Source of the DNA: Naumovozyma dairenensis CBS 421
Taxonomy: Eukaryota > Ascomycota > Saccharomycetes > Saccharomycetales > Saccharomycetaceae
Length of the DNA: 64,000 bases
Reading direction: 5' to 3'
Assembly (NCBI RefSeq): GCF_000227115.2
Contig: NC_016479.1
Location: forward strand, 372,001-436,000
In this document: in pieces, positions 40,600 through 50,977 of the stretch
Layout: each line of letters begins with the position of its first letter
How positions within the stretch are numbered: the stretch's first letter is position 1
Position numbers and translations under genes: made by a program
Notes under the pieces: generated by a model
What the model saw: only the letters and a program-made list of their open reading frames with translations
What the model was told of the DNA's origin: nothing
Database searches by the model: none

Positions 40600-43500
40600 C
40601 TAAGCATAAGCAACTTCAGCTGCTAAATCTTCTAATAAATTGAAATCACGCTTAACAATACCACCATTACATGGTAATTTGGTGGATCCCATCAAATCAA
40701 TATCAATGGAATGTGCACATTTTCTACCTTCTTGAATAGCCCAAACAATCAAAGATTGACCTCTTCTGCAATCACCAGCAGCATAAACATTGCCTGCAAC
40801 ATGATATGACGCATCATTATCAGTCATAATGGTACCCTTAGATGTCTTGGTGACATTAGCATCTTCAATCAATTCAGGCCCAACAAAACCCATAGATAAT
40901 AAAACTAAATCAGCTTCAAATGTTTCTTCAGTATTTGGAATTTCAACCATTTGCCATACACCACTTTCAGATTTCTTCCATTCAACTCTAACTGTCTTAA
41001 TAGCTTTAACTTCATTATTTTCATTACCAATAAATTCCTTAGCAAAAATACAATATTCACGAGGATCATTACCATAATGTTCTTTAACTTCAGAATGACC
41101 ATAATCCACTCTCATAATACGTGGCCATTGTGGCCATGGATTGTCTCTAGCACGTTCATTTGGTGGACATGGTAATAATTCGAAATTAATAACAGATTTA
41201 GCACCATGTCTAACAGATGTACCTAAACAATCATTACCAGTATCACCACCACCAATAACAACAACTTTCTTACCTTCAACTTCTTTGCGAATAGTCTCTA
41301 AATCATTGTTTAATAAAGCTTTGGTATTATCTTCTAATAATTCCATGGCAAAATCAATGTTTTTCAAATCACGTCCCTTAATGTTTAAATCTCTTGGAAT
41401 GGTAGAACCAATAGCATAAACAACAGCGTCATATTCGTTTTGTAATTCTTCCATAGAAATATCCTTACCAATTTCAGTGTTACAAATAAATTCAATACCT
41501 TCAGCTCTCAAGATATCAAAACGACGGTCAACAATAGATTTTTCCAGTTTCATATTTGGAATACCATACATTAATAACCCACCACAACGATCAGCTCTTT
41601 CATACACAGTAACATTATGACCAGCTTTATTCAATTGATCAGCACATGCCATACCTGCTGGACCAGATCCAATAACAGCAATACGCTTATCAGTACGAAT
41701 TTCAGGTGGACATGGTTTAATCCAACCCTCTTTAAACCCATTATCAATAATAATTCTTTCAATGGATTTAATACCAACTGGATTTTCACTAATACCTAAT
41801 GTACATGCACCTTCACATGGGGCAGGACAAACTCTACCAGTAAATTCTGGATAATTATTAGTTTCCAATAATTTATCAAGAGCTAATTTCCATTGATTCT
41901 TAAACACTAACTCATTAAATTTAGGAATAACATTAGATAATGGACAACCAGTATCAGCAGAACAAAATGGTGTACCACAATCCATACATCTAGCAGTTTG
42001 GTATTTAGCATCCTTCTTAGAAATTGGTTTCACAAATTCTTTCCAATCTTTTACTCTAGTGGATGGACTTCTATATGTTTCGTGACGACGAGCATACTTC
42101 ATAAATCCACGTAACTTCTCAATCTTTTCAGCATTCTTTTCTAATTGTTCAGGATCTGGAACTGCATCCTCTAAATCAACAACTTCTGGTTCATTTAAGG
42201 TAGATTTATGAGAAACAATAGCTTTATTGGCCTTACGTGATCTCATTAAATCATTAATTTCACCGTTAGTTGCATCAATGGAATCATTTGGAGCACTTTG
42301 TAAAGCTTTAAAGTTTTTCAAGTAATTGGCTGTAGCAGTGGCCTTTTCCTTAGCTTTGTCAGCAGCTTCCTTATCAAGAACCTTCTTATAATCAGTTGGA
42401 ATTACTTTAACGAAATTCTTCAAATAATGGTTGAAGTTAGCAAGAATCTTTTCAGCTAATTCAGATTTAGTGTAATGGAAATGTTCTTGAATCAAATTCT
42501 TAACGAATGCAATTTCAACAGGATCTTGTAGGTTTTCCAATTCAACGGTATCCTTGTTAATCTTCGTGGTGAATGCTTCATAATCCGAAACCAAACAGTA
42601 TGCAATACCACCAGTAGCACCAGAGAACGCATTCAATGATTCCATTTGAGATAAAACAATGGCACGACCACCAGTCATATATTCAAATGCATTGTTACCC
42701 TTGATTCTTTCAACAACAACGGTAGCACCTGAGTTACGAACACCAAATCTTTCACCAACACCACCAGAAATAAAAACAGTACCAGATGTAGCACCATACA
42801 AACATGTGTTACCAACAATAACATTTTCATCACTCTTGAATTTAGATCCCTTTGGAGGTCTAACAACAATGATACCACCAGATAAACCTTTACCAACATA
42901 ATCATTGGCATCACCATCTAAGATAAATGTAATACCTGGAGCTAAGAAGGCACCAAATGATTGACCTGCTGAACCTTCAATATTAACGACAATGGTATCT
43001 TGTGGTAACCCGTTTTCACCAAATCTCTTGGAGACTCTGTAGGACAAAGTAGCACCTAAGGCACGATCAGTGTTAATAATTTGAGCATCGATATTGACTG
43101 GTAATCCACGATCTAAAGTAACTTCAGCTTCATCGATTAATTTGTTATCTAAACGAGTATGCAATTTATGGTCTTGTTTCTTTGTAAATTTAGTTGGAAC
43201 ACCAGGACGGATTTCATGAGCTGGAGTTAGGATTGGTGATAAATCAATATTGAAAGCCTTTGCATTAGCGTCAGCTCTCTTCTTTAATTTTTCGGAGTGA
43301 CCAACCATTTCATCAACGGTACGGAAACCTAATTTAGCCATAATCATTCTTAAATCTTGAATCAAATAATAGAAGAAATTAATAACATGTTCTGGTTGAC
43401 CTTGGAATTTACTTCTCAAATATGGATCTTGGGTAGCAATACCAACAGCACAAGAGTTCAAATGACATCTTCTTAGCATAACACAACCCATAACAATTAA

Positions 43501-46500
43501 TGGAATAGTAGCTAAAGTAAAGGATTCAGCACCAAGTAAGATGGCAACAGCAAGATCGAAACCAGTTCTCAATTGACCATCAGTTTGAACAACAACGTTA
43601 CGTCTCAAGTCATTTAGTACCAATGTTTGATGAGTTTCAGCTAAACCTAACTCCCATGGTAGACCAGCATATTTAACCGAGGTCCAACGAGCAGCACCAG
43701 TACCACCATCATGAGAGGAGATTAAGATATGGTCTGCCTTAGCTTTGGCAACACCGGAGGCAACAATACCGACACCGACTTCTGAAACTAATTTAACAGA
43801 AATACCAGCTCTTGGATTAGCACATTTCAAATCATAGATCAATTGTTTCAAATCTTCAATAGAATAAATATCATGATGTGGAGGTGGAGAAATTAAACCA
43901 ACATTTGGAGTAGAATGTCTCGTCTTAGCGATTTCCTTGGAAACCTTATGAGCTGGTAATTCACCACCTTCACCAGGCTTAGCACCTTGAGCAATCTTAA
44001 TCTGAATTTCATCAGCATCAGATAGATAATATGATGTAACACCGAATCTGGCAGAAGCAACTTGTTTAATGGCAGATCTCATAGTATCACCGTTTGGAGA
44101 CACAATAGAACGCTCAGCATCTTCACCACCTTCACCACAATTAGATTTAGCGCCTAGACGGTTCATAGCGATAGCAAGCGTAGAATGAGCTTCCATGGAG
44201 ATGGAACCATATGACATAGCACCGGAGGCAAATCTTCTAGCAATTTCAGTCCACGGTTCAACTTGTTCAATCGGGATAGCTGTGGAGTTATCATAATCTA
44301 ATTCTAATAAACCTCTTAATGTACAGTCTTTAATGGCTTCCATTTCTTTCTTAACATATAATTCCCATGAAGCATCATTTTTGTTTCTGACAGAATCTTG
44401 TAAAGAAGCAATAGCAGTTGGATCGTTAACATGCTTATAACCACCATCTCTCCAGTGATATTCACCAGCTTCAGGTAATGTCACAGATCTGTTGGCCGTC
44501 TTTCTGGATGGATAACCACGTTCATGGAAGGAGAAAGCATCTTGAGCTAGATATTCGAAAGTAACACCTTTAATTCTAGAAGCAGTACCAGGGAAAGATA
44601 AGTCAATAACAGAGTTGTCAAGACCTAAAGCTTCAAAAATTTGGGCACCCTTGTAACTTGCTAAAGTAGAAATACCCATCTTAGACATAACCTTCATAAT
44701 ACCAGCATCAACAGCGTGTTTATAATTACTTAACAAGGTCTTATCATCAGTATTGTGATCATCATCGTCAACATTACGGATTAAGCCTTCTCTATTCATT
44801 CTAACCAAAGTTTCCATGACTAAGTATGGGAAGATACCATCACAACCATAACCAAGTAATGTACAGAAATGATGAATTTCTTTGGCTTCAGCAGTTTCTA
44901 AAATCAAAGCTGTTTGAGAACGTTGTCTGTTCCTAATCAAATGATGATGAATGGTACTAACAGCAATCAATGATGAAATAGAAACACGATCTTCACCTAA
45001 TTTTCTATCTGAAATGAAAATAATCTTGTTACCGGCTTCAATGGCAGCACTAGCCTCCTTTGTGATACGTTCAATGGTAGCAGTGTATCCTAGTAATCCA
45101 GCAGATTTAGAGAAAGTAATATCAATTTCACCGACAGACCATGATGGGTAAGCTTTATCAATTTGCTTCAAAGCTTGGAATTCTTCCCAGAAAAGGATTG
45201 GAGATCTTAATAGTAAACGTTCACATTGAGATTGATTAATATCCAACAAATTACCTTGAGGACCAACAAAACATTCTAAGGACATAACGTTAGCTTCACG
45301 AATTGGATCGATTGGTGGATTCGTAACTTGAGCAAACAATTGTCTAAAATAATCGTATAGTAAAACTGGGTCTCTATTTAGACAAGCTAGTGGAGAATCA
45401 TTACCCATAGCACCTAAAGCTTCTTTACCAGTTAAAGCCATTGGTGTTAATAACAGAGAAACTTGTTCGAAAGTATAACCATTAGCTAAGATACGTGGGT
45501 CTTGTTGAACTTTGAATGATGGGATACCTTCTTTTGGAACAAATTCAGTAGGAATGTAATTCTTTGTCTTTTCCAAAAGGTCGTCTAATTTGATTACTTT
45601 GGATAACCATGATTTGAAATCTTTCTTCTTAGCAATTTGTAATTTCAATTTCTTTGTATCAACCAATTCACCGGTTTCTGTATCGGCTAAGAATAAATCA
45701 CCAGGTTTCAATTTACCCTTTTCAATAACCAAAGCATTATCAATTGGAATGACACCAACTTCTGAAGCACAAATGACTCTATCATCAGAAGTGATGTAGT
45801 AACGACATGGTCTTAACCCATTTCTATCTAAAGCAGCACCACAGTATCTACCGTCGGTGAAGGTTAACAAAGCTGGACCATCCCATGGTTCCATTAAACA
45901 AGCAGCCCAATCATACCAAGCTTTCAAGTCAGAATCCATGTCCTCATGATAAGCTTCTGGGACTAACATCATGATAGCTTCTGGTAGTGATAAATTACCA
46001 TTGGTAGTTAATAGTTCCAAAACGTTATCTAAAGCTGCAGAATCAGAACCACCTTCTTCAATAATTGGATATAGTTTGTCTAGTTGGTCTTTAAAAGTTT
46101 CTGAATACATAGAACCTTCTCTAGAGTGCATCCAATTTTTGTTACCTCTTAAAGTGTTGATTTCACCATTATGAGCTAACCAACGTAATGGTTGCGCTCT
46201 ATCCCAAGATGGAAAAGTATTCGTTGAGAACCTTGAATGGACCAAAGCTAAATGAGATTGAAAATAAGCGTTTGTTAAATCTGGATAATAACTGTAAACT
46301 TGAGCTGGAGTTAATTGACCTTTGTAAACAATGGTTTTGTTATTTAAGGAACATGCATAGAACCAATTTTCAATACCAATTGTATTGGAAGCTTGTTTTC
46401 TCAAAAGGTATAAGTTCGTATTAAATTCAGTTTCGTTAAATTCTTCAGTATCATTTAGTGGAACAATCATTGGTTGAAGAATAGTTGGTTCACGAGATTT

Positions 46501-47058
46501 AGCGACAGAACCTAAGATAGTAGTGTCAACCGGAACATTTCTCCAGCCCAAGACATTTAATTTCAAAGAGTTAGCTAAATCTTCGAATATTTTTTTGTTC
46601 TTATTAAGAGCATCAACTTTTTCTTGTCTTTTAAGTGAATCTTGATCTTCGTTATCAATCTTTTGAAAGAAGACGTTACCGACGGCATATTTGCCTCTTT
46701 CAGGAATATCAATATTTAAATCCAATTTGAATTCCCTTTTCATAAATTCATGAGGAATACCAACTAAGATACCAGCACCATCCCCATTACCATCAGTAGA
46801 GACTGCACCTCTGTGAGTCATGTTAACTAAGAGAAATTTAGCATCGGAGATAATTTTGTGAGATGGTTCACCTTTTATGTTAGCGACGAAACCAACACCA
46901 CATGCGTCACGTTCATAATCTGGATCATAAAGACCACATTTGTCTGGGATGACATTTGCCCATGATTTGGTATTTTCATGAGTCAATTGGTCAATGTTGT
47001 AGGATCCACCTTCGTATGCATCTTCCAATAGATCGAATGGTTCAGATTTTAATTGCAT
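40600..47058 (-). CDS. GLT1: NADH-dependent glutamate synthase (GOGAT)
   Basis: Makes two glutamates from glutamine and 2-oxoglutarate with NADH. The cytosolic enzyme is a fusion of the bacterial large and small subunits. 2152 residues (S. cerevisiae 2145, YDL171C). Order: a propeptide of about 52 residues; Cys53 in RDACGVGF, which becomes the N-terminal nucleophile of the class II glutaminase domain; central domain; FMN-binding synthase domain (GAKSNCGEGGED, SHDGGTGAARWTSVKYAGLPWELG, and CHLNSCAVGIATQD for the 3Fe-4S cluster); GltB C-terminal beta-helix; then the small-subunit part with Cys clusters (ARCMDCGTPFC, GRVCPAPCEGACTLG) and two nucleotide folds (AVIGSGPAGMACADQL, VVIGGGDTGNDCLG). 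Intact throughout, which argues against pervasive base-calling errors. Confidence 0.99.
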   Translation of the reverse strand: MQLKSEPFDLLEDAYEGGSYNIDQLTHENTKSWANVIPDKCGLYDPDYERDACGVGFVANIKGEPSHKIISDAKFLLVNMTHRGAVSTDGNGDGAGILVGIPHEFMKREFKLDLNIDIPERGKYAVGNVFFQKIDNEDQDSLKRQEKVDALNKNKKIFEDLANSLKLNVLGWRNVPVDTTILGSVAKSREPTILQPMIVPLNDTEEFNETEFNTNLYLLRKQASNTIGIENWFYACSLNNKTIVYKGQLTPAQVYSYYPDLTNAYFQSHLALVHSRFSTNTFPSWDRAQPLRWLAHNGEINTLRGNKNWMHSREGSMYSETFKDQLDKLYPIIEEGGSDSAALDNVLELLTTNGNLSLPEAIMMLVPEAYHEDMDSDLKAWYDWAACLMEPWDGPALLTFTDGRYCGAALDRNGLRPCRYYITSDDRVICASEVGVIPIDNALVIEKGKLKPGDLFLADTETGELVDTKKLKLQIAKKKDFKSWLSKVIKLDDLLEKTKNYIPTEFVPKEGIPSFKVQQDPRILANGYTFEQVSLLLTPMALTGKEALGAMGNDSPLACLNRDPVLLYDYFRQLFAQVTNPPIDPIREANVMSLECFVGPQGNLLDINQSQCERLLLRSPILFWEEFQALKQIDKAYPSWSVGEIDITFSKSAGLLGYTATIERITKEASAAIEAGNKIIFISDRKLGEDRVSISSLIAVSTIHHHLIRNRQRSQTALILETAEAKEIHHFCTLLGYGCDGIFPYLVMETLVRMNREGLIRNVDDDDHNTDDKTLLSNYKHAVDAGIMKVMSKMGISTLASYKGAQIFEALGLDNSVIDLSFPGTASRIKGVTFEYLAQDAFSFHERGYPSRKTANRSVTLPEAGEYHWRDGGYKHVNDPTAIASLQDSVRNKNDASWELYVKKEMEAIKDCTLRGLLELDYDNSTAIPIEQVEPWTEIARRFASGAMSYGSISMEAHSTLAIAMNRLGAKSNCGEGGEDAERSIVSPNGDTMRSAIKQVASARFGVTSYYLSDADEIQIKIAQGAKPGEGGELPAHKVSKEIAKTRHSTPNVGLISPPPHHDIYSIEDLKQLIYDLKCANPRAGISVKLVSEVGVGIVASGVAKAKADHILISSHDGGTGAARWTSVKYAGLPWELGLAETHQTLVLNDLRRNVVVQTDGQLRTGFDLAVAILLGAESFTLATIPLIVMGCVMLRRCHLNSCAVGIATQDPYLRSKFQGQPEHVINFFYYLIQDLRMIMAKLGFRTVDEMVGHSEKLKKRADANAKAFNIDLSPILTPAHEIRPGVPTKFTKKQDHKLHTRLDNKLIDEAEVTLDRGLPVNIDAQIINTDRALGATLSYRVSKRFGENGLPQDTIVVNIEGSAGQSFGAFLAPGITFILDGDANDYVGKGLSGGIIVVRPPKGSKFKSDENVIVGNTCLYGATSGTVFISGGVGERFGVRNSGATVVVERIKGNNAFEYMTGGRAIVLSQMESLNAFSGATGGIAYCLVSDYEAFTTKINKDTVELENLQDPVEIAFVKNLIQEHFHYTKSELAEKILANFNHYLKNFVKVIPTDYKKVLDKEAADKAKEKATATANYLKNFKALQSAPNDSIDATNGEINDLMRSRKANKAIVSHKSTLNEPEVVDLEDAVPDPEQLEKNAEKIEKLRGFMKYARRHETYRSPSTRVKDWKEFVKPISKKDAKYQTARCMDCGTPFCSADTGCPLSNVIPKFNELVFKNQWKLALDKLLETNNYPEFTGRVCPAPCEGACTLGISENPVGIKSIERIIIDNGFKEGWIKPCPPEIRTDKRIAVIGSGPAGMACADQLNKAGHNVTVYERADRCGGLLMYGIPNMKLEKSIVDRRFDILRAEGIEFICNTEIGKDISMEELQNEYDAVVYAIGSTIPRDLNIKGRDLKNIDFAMELLEDNTKALLNNDLETIRKEVEGKKVVVIGGGDTGNDCLGTSVRHGAKSVINFELLPCPPNERARDNPWPQWPRIMRVDYGHSEVKEHYGNDPREYCIFAKEFIGNENNEVKAIKTVRVEWKKSESGVWQMVEIPNTEETFEADLVLLSMGFVGPELIEDANVTKTSKGTIMTDNDASYHVAGNVYAAGDCRRGQSLIVWAIQEGRKCAHSIDIDLMGSTKLPCNGGIVKRDFNLLEDLAAEVAYA

Positions 47059-49339
47059 TTCTTAAAGTTTTCCGTGGACGAAGTGGAAGAAATAATAAAT
47101 AAATAATATTAATAAATAATGGTCGTTATAGTATGCTATGATACAAAATAAATAATAGTCACTAGCGCTTAGGATTCGTTAAAACGTTAGTGTATGGGAT
47201 AAAATAACTTTACGGTATTTTGGGAAAAGATCTTTCCTTTAGATCAGTGTTATTTTATCAATAAATAAATAGATAAATAGGATTAATAAATAATGGAGAT
47301 GGGGGGAAATAATGGTACAATTATTATTGTTCGTCCCTTTTATCTTCTCGTCACAAAAATGCAATATTGGAGCCTCTTAACAAAAACTTCTGAAGATGGT
47401 GGTTTTCAAGAATATAGGATAAAATAGAAAGAAATTAGTAGCTTGTAAAACGTACTAAAGAATCGAAGTCCTTCTAAAGAGAAAGAGAGAGATGTGTTTT
47501 TATATAATCATCTTCAACAGAGCTATTGAAATGCGATGGAAAATCTTGAGCGAAAACAATAGAATTCGATGTGCTGTCGACGGACAACAATCCACTGATG
47601 ATTCAAATAACGATCTCCTGTACAATAGATTAGAAAAAAACGTATCTTCAACCAATTCCAAGGCAGGCAGGCAGCCACAGAGAGAAGCGGCAGCAGTTGA
47701 GCGTAACCGTTGCTCGAGGATTCATCTTCCGGTTTCCTCTATTCTTCCCTCTATAAGTTATCTTGCACAAATAGATGTTAAAGTATCCGTTGGTAGATGA
47801 CGGGTATACATAGTCTCTTCACCACTTTTGAATCATTTATCCACAGGAAGTTAAGTGCAGAGGTTTCGATGGAAATGGAGTCATCGCCTGTTAAGCAAAA
47901 GAGGACCGGTTCCACGTGATTTTCCACTAGGACGTTCACCGCAGCCGGCCCGTAAAATAAAGCGCCATTACTAAAATTCTCGACCATCATTTGCTGCTTA
48001 TCTGGAAAAAATATCAGCCAATCAGCTTCAACATTCGTGCACCACATACATTATCATCAGATAATCTCTCTTATACTGATTCTTGACAGTTCGGCGGCTA
48101 TTTCATTTTCCTCATTGAGAAATTCTCAGTTGGGCAAAATTCAGACCAAAAAAAAACTAGCTTCTCTATGCTCCGGGATAACATTTCACCCATTGTTTTC
48201 CAATACCTATCTTGTATATATATCCATTTATAACGATATGCCTAGCATTTACTCTTGTTATTCAATGCCATGGAAAATGTAATATATCATTTAGGATCCC
48301 GACAAATACATATATATCAACATAAAATATTCTGATCTATCGATTCATTAATAACGTCATATTGTTCTTGGTCTATTAAGCTATGGTTGGAAGAAGCTTG
48401 CGTTCTTGGTTTTTCGTTTGTAAATGGAGGAAAGGGTTCAATTAGTTTAAAGGAGATCAAGAGAAAGGACAGAAAAGGAAAGAAAGCGATCTGCTCCTAA
48501 AACTATTTCTGGGTCTTTATTATATATTATTAACTGTTAAAACTTTTACTGGAAAATTCGGCTCTCGCGTGGCTGTGATTTTTGCTCTGCGGGATTTCAA
48601 TGGTTTCCACCTTGTTCTCAAACAAAAAACTATACATGCTTATTAATTTGAAATATAATAGATGGGCACCATCGTGACGCTACATGCCTAGAACGATTAC
48701 GAAAAGGAATTAGGGTCAGAGAAACAGCCGAATTGTAAAGACGAACACCAATAGTCAATGCAAAGCTCAATGGAATTCATCTATGTGTCCATATGGAAAA
48801 TGGTGCTCGTTAATAGGGACTGGATAATTTAACTAGTATATGTAAAATTAATGAGCGGACCTTATCTTGTAGAAGCATCGTTAAAAGAGTCAAACCTTGA
48901 ATATATGTAGAGTTTTTTTTTTTAATATTTATTTTTTAATACTTAATTTAAATTTATATTATCGAAAAAGATTGACCTAAACAATAAAAAACTTCGAAAA
49001 GGAAAATGTTAACATTATTACACTGTATCCAAGCCTGGTTGTTATATGTCTTTCAATACGGGTTATCGATGGTTCGGCCAACCGTGGGAGCGACTCAGTC
49101 CGATTGATCACTGGACCTGTCATTACCACTTAGTACGTATGCAGCCAGGGGTCTGTATTGTATTGGACACTATGTCATAAGCTAACGTATATAAGCAACC
49201 ATGCTGGGACGTCTTTGACTGCTGGACCCTTTGGGTATCAGTCATATTTATTATACTATATATTACTTCGTAATCAAGCAAGAATACTTTGAATTAGGGA
49301 ATTACTCTTAACAGAAAAATACCCCACTTGAAAACGAAT
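47059..49339. other. GLT1 upstream region, UGA3 absent
   Basis: 2.3 kb without a recognisable gene. S. cerevisiae carries the Zn-cluster activator UGA3 here (YDL170W, plus strand). I find no Cys6 cluster or other trace. The region includes GGCA repeats and a slightly GC-rich patch at 47660-47715, an AT-rich stretch at 48910-48960 and several short open frames without features. Confidence 0.6.
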
Positions 49340-49873
49340 TTATGAGAGTAAAAACTTCAAATGTCGATTCTCAGGAGTATCTGAGTCTACTTCAACATCA
49401 ATAACGTCTGCTTTTCTATAGACACCACTTTTAGAATCAGAGGTAAAACTAATACTTCTTTCAGATTTTCTTCTAGGCCTATCAGAGTAAATACTCCCTC
49501 TCCCGTATGGAGGAAAACTCGAGAAATTACCTTGCCAATAATCATCTTCATTGTCTTTATCTGATTCATCTTCAAAGGGTGACGAGAATGAGATATGTCT
49601 TTCATGCTTCTTCTTTATTCTTTTAATATGGTTTCTAAATGTTTCAATAAGTGAAGGAAGGTCATCTTCATGACCATCGTAAATGACTTTATAATTTTGT
49701 TCATATTGTGTGGCAAACAAATCTTGATTCCATATGAATCCCTGTGAATAAGAACTCGATATACAAAGGGTTGGTTTATTGTTATATGAGAAATTGGAAA
49801 AATTAGAACTTGTTGAATACACGACTGGGGTTTCACTTTCCCTCATTGCTTCTGATAAGAATAGCCTGCTCAT
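49340..49873 (-). CDS. UGX2: Probable Ugx2 orthologue
   Basis: A 177-residue protein with no domain I recognise. It is in the place and orientation of S. cerevisiae UGX2 (YDL169C, 223 residues), a gene of unknown function whose transcript responds to stress. Visible: Ser/Asn-rich N-terminus with ESETPVVYSTSS, a central segment IRIKKKHERHISFSSPFEDESD, the basic patch RPRRKSERSISFTSD with RRKSxRS-type kinase sites, and a conserved-looking end DTPENRHLKFLL. A frame of this length flanked by expected neighbours is likely real. The name rests on synteny. Confidence 0.65.
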   Translation of the reverse strand: MSRLFLSEAMRESETPVVYSTSSNFSNFSYNNKPTLCISSSYSQGFIWNQDLFATQYEQNYKVIYDGHEDDLPSLIETFRNHIKRIKKKHERHISFSSPFEDESDKDNEDDYWQGNFSSFPPYGRGSIYSDRPRRKSERSISFTSDSKSGVYRKADVIDVEVDSDTPENRHLKFLLS

Positions 49874-50977
49874 TTTTTTTTCTGTTTCGACTGGATATTC
49901 TGCTTCGGTTGATATAGTGGCTTTATTGACAAAAGCTTTATGGGATATATATAAAGGTTTAGAAAGTTAATTGTGTAGACAGCATTACTTTCACCTTTTT
50001 TTATACCACATACCATTCGTTATCATCAAGTAGTTTATCCGGGCCGCCCTTTACCTTATTCGCGGAGTTTAAAATAATAGTAATGCCGCGCACCCCTTAT
50101 TAAGAGTCATTCTGTTCCTATGTATACAATTACTTGGTTATTAATTCCATTATATTAAAGAAGAAGATCCTTTGATGTTCTTCATTAGGAAGGTTTTTAA
50201 ATAAGGTACCTGAATCATTTTAGAAGAAAAGAGGAACATTACTAGATATTCAAGCGTTGTTTTGTCATTTAATTGTAAGAAATAGGAATTTTTTTTAATC
50301 TACCTTTAATGCTCTTTTTTCCCACTTAGAAAAATCAATTCAATTAAGCAAATAAAAGTACCTGACCTAGGTTTATTGAACAAAGCCTTCTGATTACTGA
50401 TATGCTTAATTTTTCAAGTTTTTTAATACTAAATACCTTCCTAAAAGTGCGATTGCTTCTAATCCCCAATATAAGTGCAAGCACATGTTACTACAAAGTA
50501 TAGGATGGCTTTTTGCTTAAACTACCCAATAGTAACTTATCCACAAGGTCTAAGGGTTATTTTTGGTAAAGGAAGATACAGCGGCTAATAAAAAGAAGAA
50601 TTCACATTTTACGTCCGACTTCAGAATAGAAGAATCTATCGGTGTATCCCGCACAGATATTTAATACACGTGACGAGATCGTTAGAAAAATAAAAATAGT
50701 ACGTATTTAACGATTTCCCAAAAATTTTCCAAAAAAAAAAACCCGAAAATTTTTGGAAGGAAAAATTTTTCAGTTGTGTGAAAAATTTCCAGGCGATGAG
50801 TTCGAACTTTTCAATAATGACAGAGGCCTCATAGTGGAAAATTTCAGTATTATTATTATTAGTGATAGAGTAAAACTATAGTCGTTTATAATAATTGTTT
50901 AAGAAAACACTATATTGTATATCTTTAAAGTATCCTTTACTCTCAGGCAGGAAATCGGTACATACAAATAATAAAAG
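49874..50977. other. UGX2-NOP56 divergent intergenic
   Basis: 1.1 kb. The right third carries the ribosome-biogenesis promoter elements reported separately. CACGTGA at 50667-50673 is a possible Cbf1-type site. No gene seen in the left part. Confidence 0.6.
50745..50800 (+). promoter_or_regulatory. RRPE and PAC elements upstream of NOP56
   Basis: PAC motif GCGATGAG at 50793-50800 with RRPE-type motifs TGAAAAATTT at 50779-50788 and AAAAATTTTT at 50761-50770 just upstream, 178-233 bp before the NOP56 ATG. In S. cerevisiae this pair, in this order, marks ribosome-biogenesis genes. PAC is bound by Dot6 and Tod6, RRPE by Stb3. Confidence 0.88.

Noticed and set aside
42659..42917. Plus-strand and minus-strand open frames inside GLT1
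   Set aside because: Shadow frames of a highly conserved gene, with no independent features.
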